NCBI RefSeq assembly: GCF_050947875.1
Contig: NC_134569.1
Coordinates: forward strand, 206,698,127-206,762,126
Direction of reading: 5' to 3'
Source of the DNA: Dermacentor variabilis
Lineage: Eukaryota; Arthropoda; Arachnida; Ixodida; Ixodidae
Length of the DNA: 64,000 nt
Below, piece by piece: positions 8,751-19,826 of the stretch (position 1 is the stretch's first letter; each line of letters opens with the position of its first letter). A program made the translations under genes and the position numbers. Under the pieces are notes generated by a model. It had not been told where the DNA came from. It did not search any database and saw only the letters and a program-made list of their open reading frames with translations.

Positions 8751-10674
8751 ACATCCTTAGTTTCACAATGGCTCTTCATAATCATCATCAGCCTGGTTAC
8801 GCCCACTGCAGGGCAAAGGTCTCACCCATACTTCTCCAACAACCCCGGTCATGTACTAATTGTGACCATGCCGTGCCTGCAAACTTCTTAATCTCATCCG
8901 CCCACCTAACTTTCTGCCGCCCCCTGCTACGCTTCCCTTCCCTTGGAATCCAGTCCGTAACCCTTAATGACCATCGGTTATCTTCCCTCCTCAATACATG
9001 TCCTGCCCATGCCCATTTCTTTTTCTTGATTTCAACTAAGATGTCATTAACTCGCGTTTGTTCCCTCACCCAATCTGCTCTTTTCTTATCCCTTAACGTT
9101 ACACCTATCATTCTTCTTTCCATAGCTCGTTGCGTCGTCCTCAATTTGAGTAGAACCCTTTTCGTAAGCCTCCAGGTTTCTGCCCCGTAGGTGAGTACTG
9201 GTAAGACACAGCTATTATATACTTTTCTCTTGAGGGATAATGGCAACCTGCTGTTCATGATCTGAGAATGCCTGCCAAATGCACCCCAGCCCATTCTTAT
9301 TCTTCTGGTTATTTCCGTCTCATGATCCGGATCCGCCGTCACTACCTGCCCTAAGTAGATGTATTCCCTTACGACTTCCAGTGCCTCGCGGCCTATTGTA
9401 AATTGCTGTTCTCTTCCGAGACTGTTAAGCATTACTTTAGTTTTCTGCAAATTAATTTTTAGACCCACTCTTCTGCTTTGCCTCTCCAGGTCAGTGAGCA
9501 TGCATTGCAATTGGTCCCCTGAGTTACTATGCAAGGCAATATCATCAGCGAATCGCAAGTTACTAAGGTATTCTCCATTAACCTTTATCCCCAATTCTTC
9601 CCAATCCAGGTCTCTGAATACCTCCTGTAAACACGCTGTGAATAGCATTGGAGATATCGTATCTCCCTGCCTGACGCCTTTCTTTATTGGGATTTTGTTG
9701 CTTGCTTTATGGAGGACTATGGTGGCTGTGGAGCCGCTATAGATATCTTTCAGTATTTTTACATACGGCTCGTCTACACCCTGATTCCGTAATGCCTCCA
9801 TGACTGCTGAGGTTTCGACAGAATCAAACGCTTTCTCGTAATCAATGAAAGCTATACATAAGGGTTGGTTATATTCCGCACATTTCTCTATCACCTGATT
9901 GATAGTGTGAATATGATCTATTGTTGAGTGGCCTTTACGGAATCCTGCCTGGTCCTTTCTTGACAGAAGTCTAAGGTGCTCCTCATTCTATATGCAATTA
10001 CCTTAGTAAATAGTTTGTACGCAACGGACAGTAAGCTGATCGGTCTATAATTTTTCAAGTCCTTGGCGTCCGCTTTCTTATGGATTAGGATTATGTTAGC
10101 GTTCTTCCAAGATTCCGGTACGCTCGAGGTCATGAGGCATTGCGTATACAGGGTGGCCAGTTTCTCTAGAACAATCTGTCCACCATCCTTTAACAAATCT
10201 GCTGTTACCTGGTCCTCCCCAGCTGCCTTCCCCCTTTGCATATCTCCCAAGGCTTTCTTTACTTCTTCCGCCATTACCTTTGGGATTTCGAATTCGTCTA
10301 GACTATTTTCTCTTCCATTATCGTCGTGGGTGCCACTGGTACTGTATAAATCTCTATAGAACTCCTCAGCCACTTGAACTATCTCATCCATATTAATAAT
10401 GATATTGCCGGCTTTGTCTCTTAACGCATACATCTGATTCTTGCCAATTCCTAGTTTCTTTACTGTTTTTAGGCTTCTTCCGTTCCTGAGAGCATGTTCA
10501 ATTCTATCCATATTATATTTCCTTATGTCAGCTGTCTTACGCTTGTTGATTAACTTCGAAAGTTCTGCCAGTTCTGCGCGTGCTGCCACGATGGCTATCG
10601 CGCGCAGAAAAGTAAAGCTGTGGTCGCTATCACTACCACGAACCCATGTCAATGCAGATGTAAGTACCTGGAGG
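8751..10674 (-). mobile_element. RTE-type LINE, 5'-truncated, with 17-bp TSD
   Basis: The insertion is bounded by perfect 17-bp direct repeats GGCTGGGCATGCTAACT at 8734-8750 and 10675-10691. Between them lies RT coding sequence on the minus strand and, near its 3' end, a GCTGATGATGATTATGAAG tail (plus 8771-8790), typical of RTE-clade LINEs, which end in short tandem repeats instead of poly(A). The 5' part including the endonuclease is missing. The long perfect duplication says the insertion is fairly recent. Confidence 0.88.
8797..10652 (-). pseudogene. RTE-clade reverse transcriptase, one frameshift
   Basis: On the minus strand, 10652-9918 carries the RT N-terminal part (AAGEDQVTADLLKDG, then WKNANIILIHKKADAKDLKN and YRPISLLSVAYKLFTKVI). 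9894-8797 carries the palm: IAFIDYEKAFDSVET (motif A Asp), GVRQGDTISPMLFTA (motif B), LRFADDIAL (catalytic Asp pair) and the connection region LTYGAETWRL. The C-terminal half has WAGHVLRRED and RGRQKVRWAD, hallmarks of RTE elements. Catalytic residues are intact. A frameshift or small deletion between 9894 and 9990 separates the two frames (RT would otherwise be continuous). The enzyme would copy LINE RNA at a nicked target. Confidence 0.92.
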
Positions 10675-10799
10675 GGCTGGGCATGCTAACTTCTGCGCTA
10701 CGACCCGCCGCCGCCACCTCAGATTTTCTATGCATACCTGCTTCTTGTTTCTATTGCACACGCATGCAGGACAAACGCGGATAAGTAATTGGATTAGAT

Positions 10800-11108
10800 T
10801 GGGAAAACGTTTATTGAGCCTGCAGTAAAGCGCGAAGGCGCGCTTCGGACGTGACCTACGTCGTCATCGTGGTGGTGTTAGGAATGGCCGTACGGGGTGG
10901 CAACGTGCCAGCTTTCAGCCCGCAGCACCTGTTCCAATCCCACCAGACAGGGCGCACTTCAGAGAACTGCGGATGACCGGCAGCCACGTGGCGCGCGGTC
11001 AACTCAGGAATGTGGTACTCGGCTGCGCCACCCGAGACAAAGCAGAGTTCTACGAAGCCCTCTGACGTCGGCTCCGGACCCTTTTCCCCTGTGCGTGTGT
11101 GCGGCACG
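10800..11108 (-). other. 3' end of an unidentified minus-strand unit
   Basis: The plus strand reads GGGAAAACGTTTATTGAG at 10801-10818, which is an AATAAA signal on the minus strand. Upstream of it on that strand an open frame (11143-10856) carries VELCFVSGGAAEYHIPELTARH and ends TTTMTT before a stop. I do not recognise it. It could be the C-terminal tail of a retroelement protein with its poly(A) signal, cut by the adjoining LTR. Confidence 0.3.
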
Positions 11109-11430
11109 TGTTTGTGAGCCCTCCGCCAGAAGGGCTGGTCCACGGGGACATCGAACTATGACGTCGAGCGGAGAGCTTATAAGCAGCGTTTACCGGCTGC
11201 TAGAGCGTGCTCGTCGTCAGGAGCTGAGTGCTCGTTGTCATGCTAGAAATGTACTAGTGAGCTGTGTGCTCGTAAGCTGTTTGCTGTATGATAGTCTTGC
11301 GGGCTCCATATGGGAGTCGCGCTAAACTGCCAATGTATCTTCCTTAAAATGTTAATATGTAAATAAATCCTGCTCGCCTAGTCCTGTCGCCACAAGGTCC
11401 TCCCTACGGCTACGACTGCCGACTCTTACA
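11109..11430 (+). mobile_element. probable solo LTR
   Basis: The right end GACTCTTACA at 11421-11430 stops exactly where LINE sequence begins. Inside are a TATA-like GCTTATAAGC (11175-11184), a GC-rich leader, and AATAAA at 11362-11367, 183 bp further on. No primer-binding site follows, so this would be a solo LTR in plus orientation. The left end (TGTTTGTGAG at 11109) is a guess: I found no duplication of the right flank GCGGG there. Confidence 0.4.
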
Positions 11431-12334
11431 GCGGGTGCTCTGCGAGGATCCCCGCTCGCCGTTGCCGGCTCACCAGGCTCCTGCCTAGCCATCGCCTCGA
11501 TGACCTACTCGACGGCCTGTAGTTGTATTTCTTGGTCTTCGCTCCACGTTGCTTCCTCAAGCTGCGGCGGTATATGTCCTGAGTTAGCTTGGCTTGGATG
11601 TTTGGAGCAATCCCATAGCATGTGCTCGAATGTGGCCTTCTCCCTGCAGCACGCTCTGCACTTGTCATGGTGGTGCGATTCTGGTTACATCCTATGCAAT
11701 AGCGCCGGGCTTGGAAGTGTTCTCGTTTGTAGTTACCTGAATAGCACGGCCTGCGACCTGCTGAGCCCTTATCAGGGCGGCGGGAGAAGTCTACGGGGCA
11801 GCCGAAAGCCTTGGTCAGTTCGTTATAGGTGGTCATCCGGTCTTTGGCGCTGAAACACAGCGGGCAGCCATTGCCTTGGGCGCGGTCGGTTAATCCTCGC
11901 GCTCGGGCGTGTGCCGTTTCGTTGCGATTGGCATGCTTCTCCGACGCTTGTCCTGCATGCTCCGGGAACCACTTGATTCGAGTCCTCTTGTCGCGGTATG
12001 CCTGTCGGAGCAGGACGCGTGCCGACGTTGGGGCAATTCTTCCTTTGGCGTAGTTCCTCACCGCCTGTCTGGAGTCGCTGAGGATCATGTGGCATTCTCG
12101 GGTTACGATCGCCAGGGCGATGGCTATTTCTTCTGCTTCCTCCAATTGCTTGCTCGATGTGCTGGCAGTCGCCCGCACGGAGTCGACCACAGCGATCGCG
12201 AAGCAGTTGCGGCCGGCATATTCGGCTGCATCCACGTATCTGGCACCGGTGTCTTCCGCGTGCAGGTCCGTTAGTGCCTTGGCTATAGCGCGTCTTCTGC
12301 CTTCGTTGAATTCCGGATGCATGCTCTTCGGCAA
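11431..12334 (-). pseudogene. LINE RNase H domain and tail, frameshifted
   Basis: The domain starts at MHPEFNEGRRRAIAKAL. RNase H signatures: YVDAAEY (first Asp), EAEEIAIALAI (Glu), ILSDSRQAVRN (second Asp) and WFPEHAGQASEKHANRNETAH (His region, last acidic position replaced). The domain would remove RNA from the RNA-DNA hybrid. After FGCPVDFSRRPDKGS the track changes frame: the expected zinc-like region reads CRACCREKATFEHMLWD, followed by EEATWSEDQEIQLQAVE, in other minus frames, with a TAG after AVE. So there are at least two lesions in the C-terminal 300 bp. Confidence 0.88.
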
Positions 12335-12352
12335 GGGGTCAACCCGCGCGTT

Positions 12353-13395
12353 TCATCGTACGTGGTCGGGGACGGGGCATTTTGGTCCCTGCAGTTCATG
12401 ATAACCGATGCCTAGACTGCACAGGATCTTTCTGCCGGCCTTTGTTGATGACAATCTTTCCAACTGAGCGGCTCTTTGCGCTTCGATGACCTCGTCGAGC
12501 GTGTTGTGTATGCCCAGCTGGAGGAGACGTTTCATGTTGGTAGTTTCAAGTAGACCGAGGGGTGTCTTGTAAGCCCTCCGGATTAGGATGTCTAGCTTGT
12601 TCTTTTCGCTTTTCACCCACTTGTGGAAGGCTGCCACGTACACTGGCAGAGTACGAAGGAGTGTATAAGCCTGATGAAGTTTTCCTCCTTCATGACTCCC
12701 TTCTTGGTGGTAACGCGCTTGAGCAGTCTGCTGGCATTGGACGCCTCACCCATGCTGAGGGTGATGGTGTCTCCGTTCCTGCCGAGCGCTTCGATCGTCA
12801 TGCCCAGGACTCGGATCTTGCTGACCGTCGGTATTGTGTTACCATCCCTGGTGCGGATCTTGATCTTTTCGTGTTTCCTTTGCTTCTTGATTCTGTGCGT
12901 TTTGATCGGTTGGTAAAGCAGGAGCTCCAACTTACTTGGGGAGCAACGCAGTCCCGTACCTTCCAAGCTTTCTTCGATCGTGTCGACTGCCGTCTGTGGC
13001 GTGGATTTTGTGCGGGCATCACTGCCCCCGTCCACCCACAGCGTAATGTCGTCCGCGTATATCGTGTGCTTCAGTCCTTCAAGCTGGCGTAGTCTTTTTG
13101 CAACTTGAATCATAGCAAGAATAAATAGCATGGGTGAGATGACGGAGCCTTGGGAAGTGCCCTGGCTCCCTAATGTCTTCTCGTCCGTCTTCAGGTCGCC
13201 GAGTCTGAGCTCCGCCATCTGCCGGTGAGGATGCCTTTGAAATATTCGTACGACCTCTCGCCTAGGTTTAGATGCGATACCTGTGCGAGGATGGCAGAGT
13301 GCGTAACTTTGTCGAAGGCGCTTTCTAGGTGGAGCCCGAGGACGGCTTTGGTGTCCCTAGTTTCGCCGTCGATGACCTGATGTTTGATAAGTAAA
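12353..13395 (-). pseudogene. LINE reverse transcriptase, C-terminal two thirds
   Basis: Reading on the minus strand from 13395: KAVLGLHLESAFDKVTHS is motif A, where the first catalytic Asp has become His (GLDL expected, GLHL seen). GTSQGSVISPMLFILAM is motif B (13160-13110) and HTIYADDITLW motif C with the Asp pair intact. The thumb (LRCSPSKLELLLYQP, IRVLGMTIEALG) follows, and after a small disruption near 12620-12640, FHKWVKSEKNKLDILIRRAYK and NTLDEVIEAQRAAQLERLS. It would be inactive because of the motif A change and the truncation. Confidence 0.88.
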
Positions 13396-13440
13396 AAATC
13401 TCAGTGCCCTCCCACTCTCTGAAGAAATACGACCCGCAAA

Positions 13441-13690
13441 GCTGTGTATGTGGGTCCCTTAATGGCGAACTGCACCTCCGCCGTATGTCGGCACCGCGTT
13501 GCACTGTCTTCGGGATCGGCCCACGTATGGGGAGTGCTTAATGCCTGCTTCACCTCCGCCGCTGGTCGGCCTGGCATGGCGTTACATTCGGGATCAGCCC
13601 ACGTATGGGGAGAGCTGAACGTTTGCTGCACCTCTGCTGCGGGTCAGGCCGGTATTATGCTATCTTCGGGATTTTGCTCTATACGTGGAC
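13441..13690. repeat. 78-bp tandem repeat, about 3 copies
   Basis: CGGGATCGGCCCACGTATGG recurs at 13511, 13589 and (diverged, CGGGATTTTG...TACGTGG) 13667, each 78 bp apart, with CACCTCCGCCG between. Because 78 is a multiple of three both strands stay open as 26-residue repeats; these are not genes. Confidence 0.92.
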
Positions 13691-13719
13691 GCGATAGTGG
13701 GGAAAGTAGCCCTTAAGAG

Positions 13720-14420
13720 GAACCTTTAGCTCTGGTGGTCCTATATAAATACATGTAAAAGGAGAACTCGTTTTTCTCCACAACCACTGCATCAAATTTT
13801 ACAAGGTTTGTTGCACTTGAAAGAAATACTTAAAATCTAGTGACTGTTGGTTTAAAATCTTTTATTTGGGTCATCATTTGTTTATTCAAAATTGGCAAAA
13901 ATCACAAATTTTCAGAAAACGAAACCAACTTTACAACTCTGTCTTTCGGCAATCAAAACTGATATCACAATTCTGTACATTGCATCTAACAGCACATCTA
14001 AAGCGGACAAAATTGATATAATACGCATGAATCTAAAAAAATTTAGTAATGTGGAAATGCAGCTTTTCCACAACCCTTGTTCACAACGTAACGACTTCAC
14101 GTAAGATATAAATCGGCATATTGGATTTGTCCGTTTTGAATTGTCTAAAGGATTCTGTTTAGATAACCGCGATATCAGTTCTTGATGCGGAGTTATTAAT
14201 TTGTAAACTTCGTGCTTCTGTATTTTTCGCACTTTTGAATTTTTGAAAATCTTTTACCAGAATTCAAGCCCTAAATAGAAATTTGCGCTTCTAATAGTCA
14301 CTAGAATTTACCTTTCTCTCCCGAATCCAGCAAAATTTATTAAAATCGGCCCAGGGGTTATCTCAGAAAATCGTTTCGGCGTTTTACATTTATGTGAATA
14401 GGCCACGTCGGAATTGGGCC
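13720..14420. repeat. probable non-coding interspersed repeat, AT-rich
   Basis: AT-rich sequence ending in a conserved-looking motif: AAAATCGGCCCAGGGGTTAT and CTCAGAAAATCGTTTCGGCG, then TTTTACATTTATGTGAATAGG. I recall similar sequence as abundant in tick genomes but cannot confirm it. No coding potential is visible. Confidence 0.35.
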
Positions 14421-17400
14421 CGAGTTAAAGCATACTCTTAACGACTTCGTTGTAAAAAAAGTAATAAAAGAATAAAAGAAAAAAAAATCGCCTCAGCCGT
14501 CAATATCGCCGCCTCAGATTTTGTCATGATGGCACCGCCACCATCGGCACGGCTTCCTGAGCAGCTACCAAGCTGTTCCCTTTCGTTATCTTCCTTCGCT
14601 CGGCGGCAGTGCACTGTCTTGATGCCGACGACACGCTAAGTCTGCACCATCATTCCGTCATGCATCGCTTCTGCGACCAAGCAAGCTTTCGGCGGCACAC
14701 GTTCAATGCCGTATTGACACTAAAACTTTAAAATGCTTGCCTTCGAGAAAGCAGCCTGAATAAAAATGGAACGCGACTATGTGACCATGGGGAACATGTT
14801 CACGGGGCCATACTATTGATGACAGCACCACAAAAGGCTAGATGTGTTCAGGTTGACTTTACAGGTTTGGAAGGAAAGACTGACGGGCTAGTTGCTTCAT
14901 TATCACATTAAGAACAGCACTTAATGTTAGCGCAGTTTGTGTGTGGTTCCCCCTGTGTGTGTCCCGTCGTGAAGTGCTGTTCTTTCTTTGACTTCACAGA
15001 TGTTCTTTTTCTGCGTCAGTTACGTCTTCCAAGAGTGTTTACTTGGAAAATTTTTCTTCGCATTGCTCTTACAGAAGCATATTTAGTCGAAATTTGTTCG
15101 TTTGGCTGCTTAATCTCGAGGACGGGCTCCAAACTGCTCATTTTCTTTAACCACGTAAAAACCCTTACTGAAAATTTAATTACGTAGCTTTGTTAATTAC
15201 GCAAACAACTTCTCAACTTACTCCGCATCTAGAGGTTACCAATCTGAACACTTGAATGATAAAATGATGTTAACATGGTTTGCATCGTTCGAATGGTTTT
15301 GTTTTGTGCAGTTAAAAGCAGCCGGCATATTGATGGTGCTGTAGACTTCTTATAAAGTAAGTGTGAAAGTTTGGACAGGTTATCTTGGCACAAATCAACT
15401 TCATGAGCTTAAGCACATGGCCCAACCTTGCACGTCTGTCTTTACAACCGATTCTCATACATTATACAAGAAGCACCTCAGCGCTACGGTACATCCCACA
15501 AGGTGTGCGAGAACATTGTGCGCGCTCCCGACTAGGTTTCTGAGCGTTGGTGGCATCAGACTCGGTTTCCTGGCATCATAAGGAATAAAAACAGCTTCCT
15601 GGAGGAAAGCATTGGGTACATTTTCAGCACTTTGTAACATATGGATCAGCACGGATATGTACGTTAGAACTAAAAGTACTGAAATATTAAGGTGAGGGTT
15701 TCGCTGCATGTATTTTGGCTGTCTAATGTTAAGATCTAAAGAAAAAATGCTTTGATTTTGTGACAAATAATGCTGACATGAAATATGAGCTCCGACACAG
15801 TACCCGTGTCGGAACTGGCCCCTGGAATACAGGGCTACATTAAACCACGATATGCTGGTTTGATAAATACCAGTAATTGTAAAGTGGTTCGCTCTTGAAT
15901 TTCCTGTATGTCAATCGGCGCCGCTGTGCAGTGTTGTGGGCCCTTTTTATACCACCAGCACTATGTTTCAGCTAATATTGAAAGCAACTGTATTCCTTCT
16001 TTTAAGGGGGGGGGGGGTTTAGCGTCTAACCACAGTTCCAAAGTTATCAGTTACCTCAAGATGCGCCTGCATGTGTTTCTAATATCCAGTATGTTGGCAC
16101 GGATTCAATAGCGAAAGAGCGCTATCTTATCAGATTGCGCGCGTGAAGCGAATACTGGCGTACATTCTCCATCACATTTGCCGACCCGAGATTGCGCTGC
16201 GATGTACGAGCATTCCAATCTGACGAACCGACGCCTTGATCCGTAGATCGGAATCAGAGGAAGCACTTTGCGCGCAGCCATCGGTATCTTTGAGTGTTAT
16301 TTTCTTTTCCAGCGCAAGCTCATCTTATAATGAGTAACATTCGTGACTGACTCTTTTGGAAGTGTTTTGTTCTTCACATCACTACAACGTGAGAGTATAG
16401 AGGTGCTCCAGCTTCATTGAGAGAATACTGGGAAATGGACTAGGCCTTTTCTTGCGTATGCGTTTACACATTAACCACACCAATTTATTTTCCATAACTT
16501 ACGTTTTAATTTAGGGGGCTGTAAAGCACAGCAACCTTTTACTAACAGGATGTTTTATTAACAAAGAAAATTTAAATGCTTATTAGTCGGCTTTCACTTC
16601 ATGGTAAAGAATTCCAATAAAGATCTACTTACGATAATTAAAAGCCTATCTGTTTGACAGCGTTTCATCTGAGTTCCCCTTTGCAAGGTAATACAGACTT
16701 GCAGATTGTTCGTATTGGGCACCCTCGACATATGTCCAAGCGCCAAAGAAAGGGTCATTCCGAATGTTTCATTTCAGGAAGGCGTGTTACCCTCCTGTCT
16801 TTCATTCCCGTTCGCAAACACGCATAAGACGAAAGTGCTGCTTGAAGAGCGTCGTTAGTCCAAGCCAACTAGCTACCGTAACTCACCTCGCCTATATCGC
16901 TGTCATTTAGGCTTACATAAGAAATATTATTATTTTAAACCGACGCATCACGAATCCAAAAAGAGCTGCGCGCGACCAGCCCAGCTAGGTTTCTTTCATT
17001 TCGTACATCGTCGTAGCGGCTAATAGTAGCTCACGAAGCAGAGCACTGAGTGTGGATATGGCAGAGAAGGTGTTCTATATAATGTCTCGTCACCCACCGA
17101 AAATTGCCCGCCGTGCTACTGGCCTTTCCTAGAAAATTGTATATGTGACGCCCAGGCATTTGGAACACAGCAACTTTGTTTTGCGATGGGAGAGTCCAGG
17201 TGAGAGACGGGGTGGTTATGGAGATTAAGACACGCTATTTTCTGCAGTAACCTAGGCATGCATGGATGAATGCCTTTATTTATTGAGAAAAAGGAGGAGC
17301 AAGACTCAGTGGAAGCACGTCTAAGCAGACTGGGAAAGAAGCGGGGGACAAAGAGGAAAAGCTGGGGCTTGGGTGGCAGGCGAAGTCGCAGCTTAGAGGC

Positions 17401-18226
17401 GAGAGAATATAAGCAAGAGTTGGCGAAACCAGTTGAATTCCAGTGTAGATGTGTGATGTGCCGAGTAAATGATTGGAGTCACCGCCCAGCATCCGTCCTT
17501 TGCGGCAGTATAAGCTCCCACCGTTCTTGGTAACAAACCTTTACTGAAAACCAACCTTCGCAATTACTTATTCATCAGCCATGCCTAGCCACGTATTCCT
17601 TAGTGGCAGGGTCTGTGGATTACATCTACGCTGTCCCGACAAGTTACGACCATAACGTGGCACTTGCGGTTACGGATGCCATACTCGTGACTCCTACTAT
17701 ACTACTACTATACTGCGCGAATACTATAAACATGGGTTTACTGCACAAGTTAGTGAACAGACATTTGAGAACCGCGTTTTTCGCCCTACATACGCCCAAC
17801 GCAAGCACCATTGTAGCATGTCACGGTGTGAGTCCCTTCAAGACAGAGACGCGAACGCAAACATAAGAACGTGTTAGAAGACAGGGTCTTGGGCCTCGTG
17901 CCAAACATATCCAAGCCAACAATATGTTAACAATCATGCCGTCGTTTCTATGCAAAGAGGTTGTGTATTTAAACTTCTGGAGTGACAGTCCAATCCGCCA
18001 CCTACGGGAGCGCGTGAAGCCGCCGGGAGCCACATTGTTAGAGGAAAAGGAGTGCGGCCACAGTACGTGGCTGCGGTATACGCGCGACGCAACCTGTGCT
18101 TGCGGTTCTGCGATGAAAAAATAAAGTTAAACCCCGTTAGGAAGTATATCAGTCCGCCATTTGGTGTCGCAGTTGTCAAAAATAAAATGTCATGGTGGTG
18201 GCTGCCTAGTGTGCTGTGTACAATAT
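14421..18226. other. no gene or element identified
   Basis: Mostly AT-rich. Notable only for a G12 run at 16006-16017, a hairpin CCGACACAGTACCCGTGTCGG at about 15793-15813, and TTTATTTATTG at 17276-17286 that could be a minus-strand AATAAA. Several ORFs of 60-90 codons show no motif. Confidence 0.4.
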
Positions 18227-18378
18227 TGTTACGAGGAGTTGCGAAGAAATGGTTTTATTTACAGGAGAATTGGACGATGATGGTAGCGTGATCGTAGTGC
18301 AGCCCGGCCTCTCTAACTCCTCGTTTTCTTCGTCCTCTTTTTCTTTTCTTCCTGTCCGTGCCTTTCGTATCTGTTAAA
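18227..18378 (-). repeat. element A 3' LTR
   Basis: 152 bp, matching 30204-30355 with 8 differences. On the minus strand it is preceded by a polypurine-like GCGGGGAAATTT (plus 18379-18390), the expected primer for plus-strand DNA synthesis. Confidence 0.93.
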
Positions 18379-18412
18379 TTTCCCCGCAAGCAGACGAAGC
18401 CCGTGGGGCGAG

Positions 18413-19297
18413 TCAGGATGTACAAGCAGGGTAGAAAGGCTTCAGGCGAGCAATATGAGTCAGCTGAGTTCTGCTTGATCGCCGACCATTGCACAGGAGG
18501 CGAGCTATGACGTAAGTGAGTTCGCTCAGGCGGTCCACAACTACAAATGGGCCTGAATATTGTGACAAGAACTTTTGGTACAATCCACGCTTGCGTTGCG
18601 GTGTCCAAAGGAGGAATAAGTCACCTTTTTGCAGCGATACTTGTACGTGACGGTCGTCGTATCGCTCTTTCGAATGACTTTGCGAGGCCAGAGTACGAAG
18701 ACGAGCTATTCGACGCGCTTCTTCAGCGAGACACAAAGTCTTCGATACAGAATCATCACTGTGCAGAACGAAGGGTAGGAAAGTGTCCAGAGGGCTTCGC
18801 AGTAGCCTTGCATACAGGAGGTAAAATGGGCTATAATTCGTGGTTTCGTGCTTCGCAGTGTTGTATGCATAAGTGATGAAGGGCAGCACGTCGTCCCAGT
18901 TCTTATGATTGGAGCAGACGTACATAGCAAGCATGTTAGTCAGCGTTCTGTTTGTCCTTTCAACGAGGCCATTGGTCTGTGGATGATATGGCATGGAATG
19001 ACGGAACTGTGAAGTGCACAAACGAAGTAACTCTTCAATGGCATCAGCCGTGAACTGGCGAGCACGGTGACCACGGTCGCTGATGATGACACGTGGTGGG
19101 CCATGACGAAGGACCACGGAACGGAGAAGGAAGGCCGCCACGCAAGCAGCGGTGGAAGACGGTATGGCTGCAGTTTCTGCATACCGTGTAAGATGGTCTA
19201 CGCAGACAATTATCCAACGGTTCCTGTTGTTAGATGGCGGGAATGGACCCAGAAGGTCAATGCCTACTTGCTCGAACGGCGTACTGGGCGGTGTCAA
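18413..19297 (-). pseudogene. element A integrase
   Basis: The DDE core is readable: QVGIDLLGPFPP (first Asp), VIISDRGHRARQF (second Asp, with an extra residue or two beside it) and HPQTNGLVERTNRTL (Glu). A C-terminal part with GDLFLLWTPQRKRGLYQKFL and YSGPFVVVDRLSELTYVI is the GPY/F module of gypsy integrases. It would insert element DNA into the genome. The zinc-finger part lies in another frame just upstream on the minus strand. Confidence 0.92.
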
Positions 19298-19566
19298 TGG
19301 CCGAAGGGGACCCGGGGCTGCGGTGGTCGGTCGCTTGGGACGTTGGCACGTTTCACAACTAGCGACATAGCGACATAGCGCTTGGTTGCTTCGTACATCT
19401 TGGGCCAGTAAAAGCGCTCCTGCGTGCGGTGCAGCGTTCGTACGAAGCCGAAATGGCCGGATGTCACATCGTCATGCATGGCGCGTAGAACCTCGGAGCG
19501 GAGACTCTCGGGGACAAGAAGCAGAAAACGCGCTCCATGCCCGGAGTAATTAGTTTTGTACAGCAA
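19294..19566 (-). pseudogene. element A integrase zinc-finger region, broken by an 8-bp duplication
   Basis: LRAMHDDVTSGHFGFVRTL supplies the His pair of the HHCC finger, then RFYWPKMYEATKRYVA. The Cys pair (SCETCQR) reads in a different frame. The switch falls at plus 19363-19379, where GCGACATA is present twice in tandem (AGCGACATAGCGACATAGCG). That 8-bp duplication explains the frameshift. Confidence 0.85.
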
Positions 19567-19826
19567 TTTATCACGGACAGTAAAGCGACCGCTGCCTTTA
19601 GAAGTACGGGCGGCGACAAAAAGCGGATCAAGGGTAACATCATCCCGTTGTTCTCGCTGAAAGTCTGCCGCGTCAGGGAACGTAGGAGTAACAGCAGCGA
19701 GACAGTCGTCAAAATTCTCAGCATCGCAGTCGGTAGTCGCAAGAGGAATCCGAGAGAAGCAGTCTGCGTCAGCGTGACTATAGCCACTCTTGTACCCACA
19801 AAGTCGTATTCCTGGAGGCGCAGCGC

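Larger units (their letters stand above)
11431..13395 (-). mobile_element. RNase H-bearing LINE, 5'-truncated, broken
   Basis: Minus-strand RT (13395 to about 12353) is followed by RNase H (about 12334 to 11431). The left end abuts the LTR-like end at 11430; the right end at about 13395 stops inside the RT, upstream of motif A. I assign it to the I-superfamily-like LINEs because an RNase H follows RT and the tail EEATWSEDQEIQLQAVE resembles other copies. Confidence 0.85.

Noticed and set aside
8768..9190. 140-codon plus ORF
   Set aside because: Antisense shadow of the RTE reverse transcriptase on the minus strand.
13401..13716. Paired plus/minus ORFs of 76-90 codons
   Set aside because: Produced by the 78-bp tandem repeat.
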